Shown in pieces: positions 29,641-38,861 of a stretch of 64,000 bases of DNA. Position 1 is the stretch's first letter; every line of letters begins with the position of its first letter. The position numbers and the translations under genes are program-made. The stretch spans positions 1 to 64,000 of the forward strand of contig CAXXYG010000018.1 of the NCBI GenBank assembly GCA_963666575.2. Direction: 5' to 3'. This DNA is from JABMQB01 sp963666575 (GTDB lineage Bacteria; Bacteroidota; Bacteroidia; Bacteroidales; Prolixibacteraceae). The notes beneath the pieces are model-generated. The model was not told the DNA's origin. It saw only the letters and a program-made list of their open reading frames with translations, and made no database searches.

Positions 29641-29768
29641 ACACGGTACATATTGCAGGGCGGGGTTCGGTGGTACGCCAACTGCGGATTCTCGTTTCGC
29701 AGTTCCGTGTCCTTCGGACAGGAACGCTCTCCGAAATCCGCCCCGACAACATGTACCAACCGTTATAG
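29641..29768 (+). other. attC-9 (subfamily C), split by intron copy 8
   Basis: GGTACAT pairs with ATGTACC, and GGCGGGG with CCGCCCCG. The interior (CTCGTTTCGCAGTTCCGTG, GAACGCTCTCCGAAATCCGC) is like attC-1. R' GTTATAGGC (29762) is the exact complement of R'' GCCTATAAC at 32585-32593, 2.8 kb away, which proves that the intervening IS66 lies within one cassette. Confidence 0.82.
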
Positions 29769-30831
29769 GCAAGGTTGAAAAAAGATGAATAATTCAAATC
29801 TATATCCGAAAATTATTATCCTGAAGGGATTTGGAACTTTCTATTCGAAAGAATTAGAATTTGAATCTCATTTTGAAATAGTTCACTTCCCTCAAAATAC
29901 AATCATAACAACAAAAATAAAGGATAGTAAAAAAAATATATTCGCATTTAGAAATATGGCGGATAATTGGGAACTGAAAGGTTTAGTAGAAGAAAATCTG
30001 ACCATTCATGCGGAAAATTTACTTTTTACAAATTTATCAGGAGATACTCTCACACTATTTTCATTTAAAGACCTGGCGATTTACAAAACTCAATCAAACG
30101 ATTTTACTTCTGCTGAATTTCCGCTTGTAGGACTTTACAAAGGTGATTTCAAAACACAAATTGATGATTGGGAGATTTTCTGTTCTGGAGATAAAGAAAA
30201 AATTGAAGAAATTCAGAAACAAAATAAAAATTGGAATATTCAGCTTGAAGGACTCAACTTAAAACTAATCAAACCAAACACTTCAAAAGAAAAATTACTT
30301 TCAAAAGCAAATGATATTACATCCTTACTTTCATTAGCTCTTGGTAATGACATAGTATTCAATAGGCAGAAATATTACCAAGAAAATGAATTAATAATGG
30401 AAAATTGGAGACGCAAAGCGGACCATCACTTTGGCACAGAAGCTTGTGTTCCATATTTCACGTTAGATACTTTTTTGGGGAAAACATTGCCTAAATATGA
30501 AAAATGGAATGAGAAAAAAAGAAAGATTTTTTATTCGACCGTCACTGGAATTAATTCTTCGAGTAAAGGTTTCTTAGAAGATAGGATTCTAAGAATTTGT
30601 GTTGCATGGGAAGGATTAGCAGGAAGTTGGTCGAAAAATAGGAAAAAGCCAAATTCAGAATTAAATCCACTTAAAGAATTGCTAATTAAAACTGTGGATG
30701 GATACAATTTACCTCCAAACATTGAAAAGAACTTTATTAAAACTCGAGTTTCAGATTCTTTAGATTGGGAAAAATCAGCTGACTTTCTAACAAAGTTCTC
30801 ACATCAATATTTCTTAGACTTAAAAAAACTG

Positions 30832-32324
30832 TGTCTATTCAGGATTACCACAAACGACTGCTAATTTGAAAGGGATCAAAGGGTTTTGGTTATTTTTAAT
30901 TGCTGTATCACAAACTGACCTTAGTATTGCATAGTTTGCAGCACCATTATCTGTTTTAAAAAATCCACTGACTTTTTGTTTTACCTTGAAATTTCTGATA
31001 GCCCTTTCAGAACCGTTATTGTCTGGAGGAATAAGTTCATTTTCCAGGAACAGAAAAAGGTAATCCTGATATTTTATCAATCGGTTTTGCAATGCTATTA
31101 TTTTCTTGAATGATTTGTCAATAACCTCATTTAGAAATTCTTTTAGCTTGTTTGTTATTCGGGCTACAATGCGGGGATCAATATATTGTAGCCGATGTAT
31201 TTTTAATGCCACTTTAATTAATTTGGTCAACCTTCCAGACCATGTTTGTCCTTTATATCTTTCAGTAAGGTATTGAAGTTCCCTTAGGATATGGGCAGTG
31301 CATATTTGGTGGGACTTCGCATTTGTTTTAAAATAAGAAGCCCAGCAATCACTTACAATTGTTGTATTCCCAAAACCTTCCGGCATCAATTCTTCAATAG
31401 CCATATACCCTCTTCTTGGATGAATACCAATATAGGTGGCCTTGTCATTCTGAAATGTCCAGGCCCAATTATTCTTTCCATTAATGTTTACGCTGGTTTC
31501 ATCACCTCCAACAACAGGGCTATTTAAAACATATTTTCTGATAGTCTCGTACATTGGTCCTAACTTTTCACTTGTCTTGTTTAAAATATTTTTGATACTT
31601 CCCTGACAAATATTTAGGCCAAACACACTTCTCAGTATTTCTTCCAACCTTTTGTAGGGGATATATTGTCTGGTACTTAAATATGCAATTAATGCCTGTG
31701 TGTTTTTCCCATAACTGATGGGGGCATCAACTCCTGCGGGATAACTGCCTTTTGATATACAGCCACAACTACAAGCTTTTTTGTAAACCTGGTGCTCTGT
31801 AACTATCCGTGTAATTTCCGGTATGTCCACAACTTGCCGTTTCCCGAAAAGTTTAGGGTCAACATCAGAAAGGTCATTGCCACAACTATTACAATATGAA
31901 GGATGGTGTCCTTCTGTGAAATCAGGGTTTGATATCATCTTCATTGAACTGCCTTTATGTCCGGGTTGTCCCCCAACTTTTTTACCACTACTTTTTTTAA
32001 GGCTTTTGGTTTTCTTTACCTTGCCAAAGTTGCTTGATGGTGGTTTACTGCTATTATTACTGTTCTTCCTGGTCTGGTAGTCTGCCAATTTAGACTTGAG
32101 TTCTTCATTCTCAGATTTGAGTTCTTCAATAACTTGCTTCAACTCATTAATCTGGCTAAACAAAAAAGCAATAAGTTCTTGTATGTCTTTTTGACCTTGC
32201 ATAGGAATACAAAGCTCTAAAATATGGAAAGATAGCCCAACAAAAAGAGGCAATAGATACTAACAATTATAGCTGCGAAGGGCAAACTTTATCAACAATA
32301 AAAATCGTTTTTTTAAGTTTCGAG
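30832..32324 (-). mobile_element. IS66-family element (TnpC only)
   Basis: The element is bounded by the sequence AAAACTG on both sides (30825-30831 and 32325-32331), consistent with the 8-bp duplication usual for IS66 if one base has changed. The boundaries are inferred from this repeat and the restored host frame. I could not find convincing terminal inverted repeats, so the exact ends are uncertain by a few bases. Only a TnpC-type transposase is encoded; accessory tnpA and tnpB genes are absent. Confidence 0.75.
30835..32202 (-). CDS. tnpC: IS66-family transposase TnpC
   Basis: The frame is open from 32253, but MQGQKDIQELIAFL at 32202 is the likely start (455 residues), because the 17 residues before it are not family-like. 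A coiled coil (about residues 12-40) is followed by a basic linker and a zinc-finger-like segment (CNSCGNDL... CSCGC, about residues 100-150). The DDE core has GGDETS, SDCWASYF and NNGSERAIR, the last giving the catalytic Glu. It is transcribed against the HEPN gene it interrupts. Confidence 0.93.
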   Translation of the reverse strand: MQGQKDIQELIAFLFSQINELKQVIEELKSENEELKSKLADYQTRKNSNNSSKPPSSNFGKVKKTKSLKKSSGKKVGGQPGHKGSSMKMISNPDFTEGHHPSYCNSCGNDLSDVDPKLFGKRQVVDIPEITRIVTEHQVYKKACSCGCISKGSYPAGVDAPISYGKNTQALIAYLSTRQYIPYKRLEEILRSVFGLNICQGSIKNILNKTSEKLGPMYETIRKYVLNSPVVGGDETSVNINGKNNWAWTFQNDKATYIGIHPRRGYMAIEELMPEGFGNTTIVSDCWASYFKTNAKSHQICTAHILRELQYLTERYKGQTWSGRLTKLIKVALKIHRLQYIDPRIVARITNKLKEFLNEVIDKSFKKIIALQNRLIKYQDYLFLFLENELIPPDNNGSERAIRNFKVKQKVSGFFKTDNGAANYAILRSVCDTAIKNNQNPLIPFKLAVVCGNPE

Positions 32325-32686
32325 AAAACTGACTAATTTAGACCTGAATATTTACAAAAAACTAAATTTAGATTTTAAATCATTGATAAAAATCCGAAAT
32401 GACATTGCTCATTCTGGTCTTTTTAGAAAAAAATATACGACTGATTTTTTAACTGATTTACTATATAATCACAAATTAGGGTTACAAATAATTCTCTTGA
32501 AAGAATTAGAATATGATGGTTTAGTTGTAACCAGTGAGAATAAATGTACAACATATACAAAAATGGAAGAATTAATAAAACCCAGCCTATAACAAAGAAC
32601 TAAGGTAAAAACCAAGCTTTTTTCCCATAATTTTTCCTTTCGAACTACCTTTTAATTTGGGGAGGCAGATTCAAAAGGAAAAATTA

Positions 32687-33652
32687 TTACATTTCTAATC
32701 TCGACCTATATTCAGAGTTAAAAGGAACTCCGCTTTTAGCTATTGCAAAAGACTGTTTTAACAATTTGTTGCAAACAGCAATTAATGCCAGCTTTTTTGA
32801 TTTCCCCTTGTTCACTATTCGATTGTATAGAGCCTTGCAGGCTTCGTTGTGCCCACAGGCTGTAAAACTGCACATAAACAAATGTTTCCGGATATATGGG
32901 TTTCCTTTTTTTGTTATGCGTGAACGCCCTCTTACGCTTACTCCAGACGTATGCTCACATGGAGATAGTCCGTAAAAAGCAGAAAGCTGCTTAAAGTTTT
33001 CAAATGAACGGAATGCATTGGAACTTGAAATTAGAACCATTGCTGTTTTCTTTCCTATTCCTGGTATCGATAGAAGATTGCTTAACATTTCAGGCTCATA
33101 CTCTTTTATCAAGTGCTCGATTTCCCCTTCCAGCTTTTTTATTTCATTTTGAAAATGGGTTAACTGCCTCTTTAAAGAATGAAGAATAATCCGAGGGCAA
33201 TTCCGACTTTCAAAACTATGTACTTTATTCTTTAAAGCTGTACTCTGTTTGAAATACATGGCAACGGTATTATGCAAGTCTTTGCATTTTTCAATGTATT
33301 CAGGATTAGGTACCCAAGGATTCAACTTTTGCTCAGAACCGTACCGGGCAATCAATCGCGCATCACTTTTGTCTGTTTTGTTGTGTTGGAATTTCATCTG
33401 AATAAACCTCTTTATCACCAAAGGGTTTATGACAGAAAGTGAAATCCCATTTTGATAGAGGAACATAGCCAATTGTTGATAATAGCAGCCTGTATATTCC
33501 ATTACACACCATGTAGAATCAGAAAGCCCTTTTCTAAATTCCTTAAATCCGTGTAGATTGTTACTGAATTTTTTGTGCCCTAATCCAGGACTCCATACAT
33601 CGAAAGAATCTTTGGAAATGTCAATACCAAAAATAATTGTATTTTTATTCAT
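32687..33652 (-). CDS. IS110-family recombinase (DEDD)
   Basis: The 321-residue protein has an N-terminal RuvC-like DEDD domain: GIDISKDSFDVW (first Asp near residue 11), CVMEYTGCYYQQLA (Glu near 52) and NKTDKSDARLIARY (Asp pair near 95-98). The C-terminal Tnp domain has LLSIPGIGKKTAMVLI (about residue 195) and a Ser-containing RKHLFMCSFTACG (about 254) that would supply the recombination serine. Such enzymes move DNA under the guidance of a bridge RNA encoded in the element's non-coding end. Confidence 0.93.
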   Translation of the reverse strand: MNKNTIIFGIDISKDSFDVWSPGLGHKKFSNNLHGFKEFRKGLSDSTWCVMEYTGCYYQQLAMFLYQNGISLSVINPLVIKRFIQMKFQHNKTDKSDARLIARYGSEQKLNPWVPNPEYIEKCKDLHNTVAMYFKQSTALKNKVHSFESRNCPRIILHSLKRQLTHFQNEIKKLEGEIEHLIKEYEPEMLSNLLSIPGIGKKTAMVLISSSNAFRSFENFKQLSAFYGLSPCEHTSGVSVRGRSRITKKGNPYIRKHLFMCSFTACGHNEACKALYNRIVNKGKSKKLALIAVCNKLLKQSFAIAKSGVPFNSEYRSRLEM

Positions 33653-33741
33653 AATATAAAGTTTATTAAGAACCTAACTACTTGAATATAACATCCTATA
33701 AACAGGCTTTATGCCCAAAGAACTAATCGTATTTGAGTAGT

Positions 33742-33813
33742 AAAAGAGTGGTGGCTTTCATTGTTAACAAGTTCGCAGACTCAAAGTGCAAAATAACCTT
33801 GCCCCACTCTTTT
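33742..33813 (-). ncRNA. Candidate bridge RNA target-binding hairpin of the IS110 element
   Basis: Within the long non-coding end, upstream of the recombinase, the arms AAAAGAGTGG (33742-33751) and CCACTCTTTT (33804-33813) form a perfect 10-bp stem, extended by GGC/GCC past a one-base bulge. The internal loop on the minus strand contains GCACTTTG (33782-33789) and TTAACAA (33761-33767). The attC target on the minus strand is ACACTTTGTTATAGG, so CACTTTG matches the target strand and TAACAA is complementary to TTGTTA. These could be the left and right target guides. This is inference: only the stem and the matches are seen. Confidence 0.5.
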
Positions 33814-34606
33814 GTTCTTTTGTTTTATTATGTAATTTAGAAAAATAGATACATTATAAAATGTAAACTTAGGAGGTAAACTTAGGAAGTGTAAATGCAA
33901 TGCGGGTTTCAGCGGTTTTTTGGGCTGCAGCTCGTTGTTGCAACACCGCCAATCCGTCTTTGACGATTGACGGAAAATTTGAAATATTGAATAAACGAAT
34001 TGGCTCCGTGCGAGCTTGAAAGTTCATCACTTTCATTCCCGCACTCCACATAGTGTGCCGAGAAGCAATGATTCGGCAATAAAGTTCATTGCATGCTGTA
34101 ATTAAGATGGTGGAACCGACCCACCAAAACCGTTGTACAGGCAAGGGTTTTAAACCACCTAAAGGTGCTGTGGTAAAGAGCCATGGTATTGAGCGTTTAG
34201 GAAAAGGCAGTCCTTGAGGTTGTCAGGTATGGATAAAGGAGATGAACTAACCGTAACCACTGACGAGGTGTCGAGAAGTGCAAACATCCAGTCAAAAGCT
34301 ACAAAGTATGTGATGTAGTTAAAAGTAGAGTTGGTAACAACTTTAAATACGGAGGTAACCTGTTTATTTTTCGTATGGCTGGCGTCATTCAGGTGGCATG
34401 AACTTTATTTGGGCTTAATTACGGAACTCGGGAATCTGCTTGGCAATGTAAAGTGAAATGCACAATGGGAACACCCCAAAGGCAGAATAACGAAGTGCCA
34501 TTCAGAGACGGACTAATCCGTAGTAGCGTTGAAGTTTCTGTAATGGAAATGGAGCAAAGGGATTAGGTTATACAGTATCATAACATTTAACAACTCTGAT
34601 AAGAGG

Positions 34607-35860
34607 ATGAATTTATGGAATGAGACAAAATCAGTACCGGTAAGCCGCGAAATGGTATGGGCGGCTTACAAGAAGGTAAAAGCCAACAAAGGGAGTGCAG
34701 GCGTTGACCAAATCAGCATGGAAAAATTCGATGCAGACAGGTCAAAACACTTGTACAAACTTTGGAACAGAATGGCATCAGGCAGCTATTTTCCACCACC
34801 TGTTAAAGAAGTGGATATTTCCAAGAAAGATGGGGGAACCCGAAAACTTGGGATTCCAACAATCGCTGACAGAATAGGTCAAATGGTTATTAAAGATTAC
34901 CTTGAACCAAGGCTCGAAAAGATATTCAGTTCAAACTCCTATGGTTACAGGCCCAATCGAAATGCCCATCAGGCACTTGATTCGGTTCGAAATAATTGCA
35001 GGAAAACAGACTGGGTCATCGACCTCGACATTAAAGGTTTCTTTGATAATATTGACCACGGAAAACTTATGCTTGCAGTAGAGAAACATGTTCCGGAAAA
35101 CTGGTGTTTATTTTACATCAAACGGTGGTTAAATGCACCCGTGCAAAAGAAATCAGGCGAACTGGTTCAAAAGCATGGAAAAGGTACACCGCAGGGTGGA
35201 GTAATAAGCCCGTTACTATCAAACTTGTTTCTACATTATGCCATGGACAAATGGCTTGAACTAAAGCACAAAACAGTGAATCTTGAACGTTACGCCGATG
35301 ATGCGATACTTCACTGTAAGAGCAAAGCCCACGCAGAATGGCTGTTGGAGAAGATACGTGGACGAATGGCTGATTGTGGGCTGGAACTACATCCAGAAAA
35401 GACTAAACTGGTATATTGTCGTGATTATAGACGTCAAGGCAATTACCCAGTCGTTAAGTTTGATTTTCTGGGGTATTCGTTTCAGCCACGCACAACAAAA
35501 TCTCAAAAGACAGGAAAACTGTTTCTTGGATACGATTGTGCAATCAGTATAAGTTCGAAGAAACGTATTGCCGACAAAATGGAAGAGTTGAATATTGTAG
35601 GCCTTACTTTCAAAAGTATTGTAGGAGTTGCCCAATTTTTAAACCCGTTTATTCGGGGATGGGTAAACTACTATGGTAGGTTTCGGAAGTATAAAATGAA
35701 TTCAGTTTTTCAACTATTACGAAAACGCATTGTGCGCTGGGCAAGAAGGAGGTACAAACGCTACAAAACCAGTGTAAACCGTACCTATATATGGTTGGAT
35801 AAAATGCAGATACAGTTTCCTGCATTATTTTACCATTGGCAAATTGGTTTATCTAATTGA
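34607..35860 (+). CDS. ltrA: Group II intron reverse transcriptase/maturase, family 2
   Basis: The 417-residue intron-encoded protein has RT motifs LGIPTIADRIGQMV (about residue 85), DLDIKGFFDNIDH (about 138), KGTPQGGVISPLLSN (about 197) and ERYADDAILHC (about 226), plus a thumb/maturase region ending FIRGWVNYYGRF (about 363). No endonuclease domain is seen. The sequence is clearly different from the family 1 protein, so it is a separate lineage rather than a diverged copy. It is likely still able to make protein, although its own intron is interrupted downstream. Confidence 0.93.
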   Translation: MNLWNETKSVPVSREMVWAAYKKVKANKGSAGVDQISMEKFDADRSKHLYKLWNRMASGSYFPPPVKEVDISKKDGGTRKLGIPTIADRIGQMVIKDYLEPRLEKIFSSNSYGYRPNRNAHQALDSVRNNCRKTDWVIDLDIKGFFDNIDHGKLMLAVEKHVPENWCLFYIKRWLNAPVQKKSGELVQKHGKGTPQGGVISPLLSNLFLHYAMDKWLELKHKTVNLERYADDAILHCKSKAHAEWLLEKIRGRMADCGLELHPEKTKLVYCRDYRRQGNYPVVKFDFLGYSFQPRTTKSQKTGKLFLGYDCAISISSKKRIADKMEELNIVGLTFKSIVGVAQFLNPFIRGWVNYYGRFRKYKMNSVFQLLRKRIVRWARRRYKRYKTSVNRTYIWLDKMQIQFPALFYHWQIGLSN

Positions 35861-35932
35861 AGCGTTTAGATTTGTATAACAAGAGCCGTATGACGGGAGA
35901 CTGTCACGTACGGTTCTGTGAGAGGCTTAGGG

Positions 35933-37706
35933 AAATGTCGTTAAGTTAACGAAATTGGGTTAATCAATTCGTTAGTTTAATTTAGGCTAAAGGCTGTAAA
36001 TTGTTCGCAAAATGCTTATCTTTAATATATTAACGAATATAAATTCATCAAATTATGGTCAAGAAAAACAAACTGAAACCTGCAACATTGGCACCGGATT
36101 TGACCTAAAAATCATGCCAAACTTATTGAAAGCCTGAAAAATAAGTTATTTTCCCGGAATTTTTTAGAGAAACATCGAACTGGTGTAAAATCCTTTGTAA
36201 GAAAACGAAGTTTAGACTTTGTAAGTGTTTTCATTTTTTTATCCAATTTGCTGAAATCTTCCTTGCAAACTGAGTTAGATAATTTTTTCAAGGTATTACA
36301 GCACAAAGAGTTGCCTGTGAATAAAGTTACCAAAAGTGCTTTTAGCCAGGCAAGGAAAAAGCTTAACTACCAAGCTTTTGTCGAATTAAATCACGATCAG
36401 GTAGATTTTTTCTACAATAATTTTCAGTACCGTAAGTGGCATAATTATCGTTTGGTTGCCATTGATGGTTCTACATGCCGTTTACCATACAACAAAAGGA
36501 TTGTTGATGAATTTGGGGTCGCTGATACATCTGAGACAGGGACGCCAATTATTTTGTCGAAGCTGTCACAAGCTTATGATATGCTCAACCATATTGTAAT
36601 AGATGCGGAACTGACTAACTATCATGTAGGGGAACACGAATTGGCCCAACATCATATCGATTATTTACAAGAAGAGGACCTGCTCCTTTTCGACAGAAAC
36701 TATGCTTCGTTTTGGTTATTTGCACTTTTACTTTCAAAAGGAATGCATTTTTGTGCCCGCCTGAAAGTAGGTTCGTGGAAGCTGGCAAAAGAACTGGCAG
36801 CATCCGGGGAAAAGGAAATGATTGCTGAGATTCATGCAAGTAAAGCAAGCAAAAAAAAATGTAAAGAATTTGGCATGAGTGACAAGCCAATAAAACTACG
36901 TTTCATTTGCATCGAACTTGATACCGGAGAAAAGGAAGTACTCGTGACTGATATTATTGATGAAATAGAATATGGGGAATTTGAAAATTTGTACCATCTG
37001 CGTTGGTTTGTTGAAGAATCGTATAAACACCTGAAATCCAGGATTCAGATTGAAAATTTTACAGGAAAAAGTCCTTTAGCAGTAAAACAGGATTTCTATG
37101 CCAAAATTTTTACGGGCAATTTAACTGCAATCTTTGCTTTTCCTGTTCATCAGCAAATTAAAGAGAAGACTAAAAAACGAAAAGCAGAGTATCAGCTCAA
37201 CTTTACACAGGCATTAAGCAAAATGAAAGATTCCGTAGTCTTATTGTTTGTTCGGGCAACAGATATGCTAAATGAATATATATCAGGCTTATGGAAGTTG
37301 TTTAGTGCAAATATTGAAATCGTCAGGCCCGGCAGGAAAAACCCACATAATTTCAGGAAAAGTAAGCGCATATATTCAACGGCATATAAAGTTCCAAAAT
37401 AGCTTGTAACATACAAGAATACTGGCTGTACCGAGATTTATACAAATCCCGAAAAGGATACTATGCTCTTTGCAGAAGCAATACACGATATTGCAACAAC
37501 CTCGCAGACAGTAGCCTAAGCAATGTCCGCCTATCAAAAGAATGATTACATCGGTACCGGAGAAAATATAAAGACTGAAAATCAATTTGTAAAAATCAAC
37601 AATTCAACTTCACCAAAAAAATTAAGTCCGGCACTATTTCAAACCTGAAAAAAATACAATACAGAATCAAATATTTTTTGTGAAATTGCTTAACTTAACG
37701 ACATTT
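35933..37706 (+). mobile_element. IS4-family element inside the family 2 intron
   Basis: The element is 1774 bp, flanked by an 11-bp duplication GAGGCTTAGGG (35922-35932 and 37707-37717), within the range usual for IS4. The termini are inverted repeats: AAATGTCGTTAAGTTAA inward from both ends. About 120 bp at the left and 300 bp at the right (37403-37706) are non-coding. It cuts the intron just after domain V, which should block splicing and mobility. Confidence 0.92.
36055..37402 (+). pseudogene. IS4-family transposase, one-base frameshift near the start
   Basis: The frame from TTG 36248 encodes 384 residues with the IS4 YREK signature (LYHLRWFVEESYKHLK) and an Asp motif VAIDGSTCRL. The same frame is open back to 36104 without an ATG (PKNHAKLIESLKNKLFS...). 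A natural ATG at 36055 starts MVKKNKLKPATLAPDLT and stops at once at about 36105. Adding one C at GACC|TAAAAAT would join them into a protein of about 449 residues, a normal length. Either a real disabling deletion, a sequencing error, or a use of an alternative start is possible. Confidence 0.75.
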
Positions 37707-37791
37707 GAGGCTTAGGGTGAAATCCCCTTTGCCTACTCGACCACAAACCGTTATACACCATGGAAAAAAGAGAGGTTCTGCATTTTATAAA

Positions 37792-37819
37792 TTGTTAAAC
37801 GATTAAAACTGTATCTTCG
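37792..37819 (+). promoter_or_regulatory. Candidate promoter, third DUF1016 cassette
   Basis: TTG at 37792 and TATCTTCG at 37812-37819 with 17 bp between match the Bacteroidota -33/-7 pattern with one deviation, 25 bp upstream of the ATG at 37845. It lies inside the cassette. Confidence 0.4.
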
Positions 37820-37844
37820 TAAATGTGAACTGAAAAATATTAAA

Positions 37845-38855
37845 ATGTCAATAGAAAAAATTGAATATCAGGATTTACTAAATGAGTTAGTTGTTTTAAT
37901 TGAAAAAACTAAAACACAAGTAACTTCACATGTAAATAGCTCTTTAACAGTATTATTCTGGCATGTTGGAAACCGAATTTTAAGTCATAATCTGCAAAAT
38001 AAAAGAGCTGAATATGGAAAGCAAATTGTCGTTACGGTGTCACGAGAATTAGTTGAAAAATTTGGAAGAAACTATGAAGAAAAGAATTTAAGAAGAATGA
38101 TTCAATTTGCTGAAAAATATACTGATATTGAAAATGTCGTTACACTGTCACGACATTTATCATGGTCACATTTTCTTACACTAATTCCACTAAAAGACCA
38201 AAAAGCAAGAGACTTCTATGGAAAACTTTCTTACAATAGTTTAATAGGCGTTAGAGAATTGAGAAAACAAATTGAACAAAAAGTTCATGTACGAACAGAA
38301 AATGCCGACATCCAACTTTATGACAGCAAAAATATTGAAAAAGGTATTTTCAAAGACCCGTATTTCCTTGACTTCTTGGGGTTAAAAGATGGCTACTTGG
38401 AAAATGATTTAGAAGCTTCAATATTAAAAGAACTTGAATTATTCATTTTAGAATTAGGCAATGGATTTACATTCGTAGAAAGACAAAAACGAATGATAAT
38501 TGATGGAGATGATTTCAATCTGGATTTATTATTTTATCATCGAAAACTCAAAAGATTGATTGCAATTGAACTTAAAATTGACAAATTTAAAGCCAAGTAC
38601 AAAGGTCAAATGGAATTGTATTTAAAGTGGCTTGATAAATATGAAAAACAAGAGGGTGAAAAATCTCCAATTGGACTGATTCTATGTGCAGTTGCAAGTA
38701 AAGAACAAATAGAACTTCTTGAAATGCACAAAGATGGAATTATGGTAGCTGAGTATTGGACAGAATTACCTTCAAAGAAAATTTTAGAAGCGAAACTACA
38801 TCAAACTTTAATTGAAGCAAGAGAAAGGATTGCAAGGAGACAACTTAGAGAATAA
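37845..38855 (+). CDS. DUF1016 (YhcG-type) PD-(D/E)XK nuclease, second type
   Basis: The 336-residue protein has an N-terminal helical DUF1016 domain (FWHVGNRILSHNLQNKRAEYG near residue 40, SWSHFLTLIPL near 107). The nuclease domain has FNLDLLFYHRKL (about residue 226) and IAIELKIDKFK (about 244); the latter has a canonical ExK where the 26682 protein has DxK. A Gln follows in KGQMELYLKWLDKYE. It is a predicted DNase of unknown target. The flanking R'/R'' pair (GTTATACACC / GGTGTATAAC) is exact, so the cassette is probably still excisable in principle, although both flanking attC sites carry intron sequence. Confidence 0.88.
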   Translation: MSIEKIEYQDLLNELVVLIEKTKTQVTSHVNSSLTVLFWHVGNRILSHNLQNKRAEYGKQIVVTVSRELVEKFGRNYEEKNLRRMIQFAEKYTDIENVVTLSRHLSWSHFLTLIPLKDQKARDFYGKLSYNSLIGVRELRKQIEQKVHVRTENADIQLYDSKNIEKGIFKDPYFLDFLGLKDGYLENDLEASILKELELFILELGNGFTFVERQKRMIIDGDDFNLDLLFYHRKLKRLIAIELKIDKFKAKYKGQMELYLKWLDKYEKQEGEKSPIGLILCAVASKEQIELLEMHKDGIMVAEYWTELPSKKILEAKLHQTLIEARERIARRQLRE

Positions 38856-38861
38856 AACCAC

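Larger units (their letters stand above)
29785..32592 (+). pseudogene. ApeA-like HEPN protein, split by an IS66-family element
   Basis: The 5' part (29785-30831) encodes about 349 residues ending FLDLKKL. After the IS, the same frame resumes at about 32332 with TNLDLNIYKKLNL and continues to 32592. Removing the IS and one copy of AAAACTG restores one open frame of about 436 residues. The C-terminal part carries RNDIAHSG, the Rx4H motif of HEPN ribonucleases. The N-terminal beta-rich part (GTFYSKELEFESHFEIVHF) resembles the N-terminal domain of ApeA-like proteins, which are abortive-infection factors against phage. The gene is disabled in this strain because the catalytic segment is cut off. 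Confidence 0.75.
32598..33887 (-). mobile_element. IS110-family element inserted in an attC
   Basis: On the minus strand the uninterrupted target reads CATTTACA-CT-TTGTTATAGG. The element lies between two copies of the CT dinucleotide (plus-strand AG at 32596-32597 and 33888-33889), matching the dinucleotide core of IS110 recombination. The length is about 1290 bp. The long non-coding part (about 235 bp) is upstream of the recombinase and the short one (about 90 bp) downstream, as in the IS110 rather than the IS1111 group. Confidence 0.82.
34053..37741 (+). mobile_element. Group II intron, family 2, copy A, interrupted by IS4
   Basis: The intron starts GTGTGCCGAG right after CCACATA of attC-10 and ends CTACTCGAC before CACAAACCGTTA. 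Subtracting the IS4 element and its 11-bp repeat leaves 1904 bp. A ribozyme region of 554 nt precedes the reverse transcriptase. Domain V is GAGCCGTATGACGGGAGACT and onward at 35883-35916, then domain VI, split by the IS. It lies on the plus strand, in the direction of cassette transcription, so unlike family 1 it could splice out of cassette read-through RNA if intact. Confidence 0.9.
32585..37756 (+). other. attC-10 (subfamily A), split by IS110 and a family 2 intron
   Basis: The pieces in order are R'' GCCTATAAC with AAAG (32585-32597), the IS110 element, the attC interior (33890-34052, GTGTAAATGCAATGCGGG to CCCGCACTCCACATA), a group II intron of the second family, and finally CACAAACC with R' GTTATACACC (37750). 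Joined, they give a normal subfamily A attC. R' is the exact complement of R'' GGTGTATAAC at 38862-38871, so the next cassette is intact. Confidence 0.82.

Noticed and set aside
32598..33887. IS1111-attC subgroup assignment for the element in attC-10
   Set aside because: The attC target recalls IS1111-attC elements, but the long non-coding end is upstream of the recombinase, as in the IS110 group, and no subterminal inverted repeats were recognised.
1259..35860. Retron or diversity-generating retroelement reverse transcriptases
   Set aside because: The reverse transcriptases carry a maturase X domain and lie inside elements with GTGTG 5' ends and domain V/VI 3' ends. No msr/msd or variable/template repeat pair was seen.
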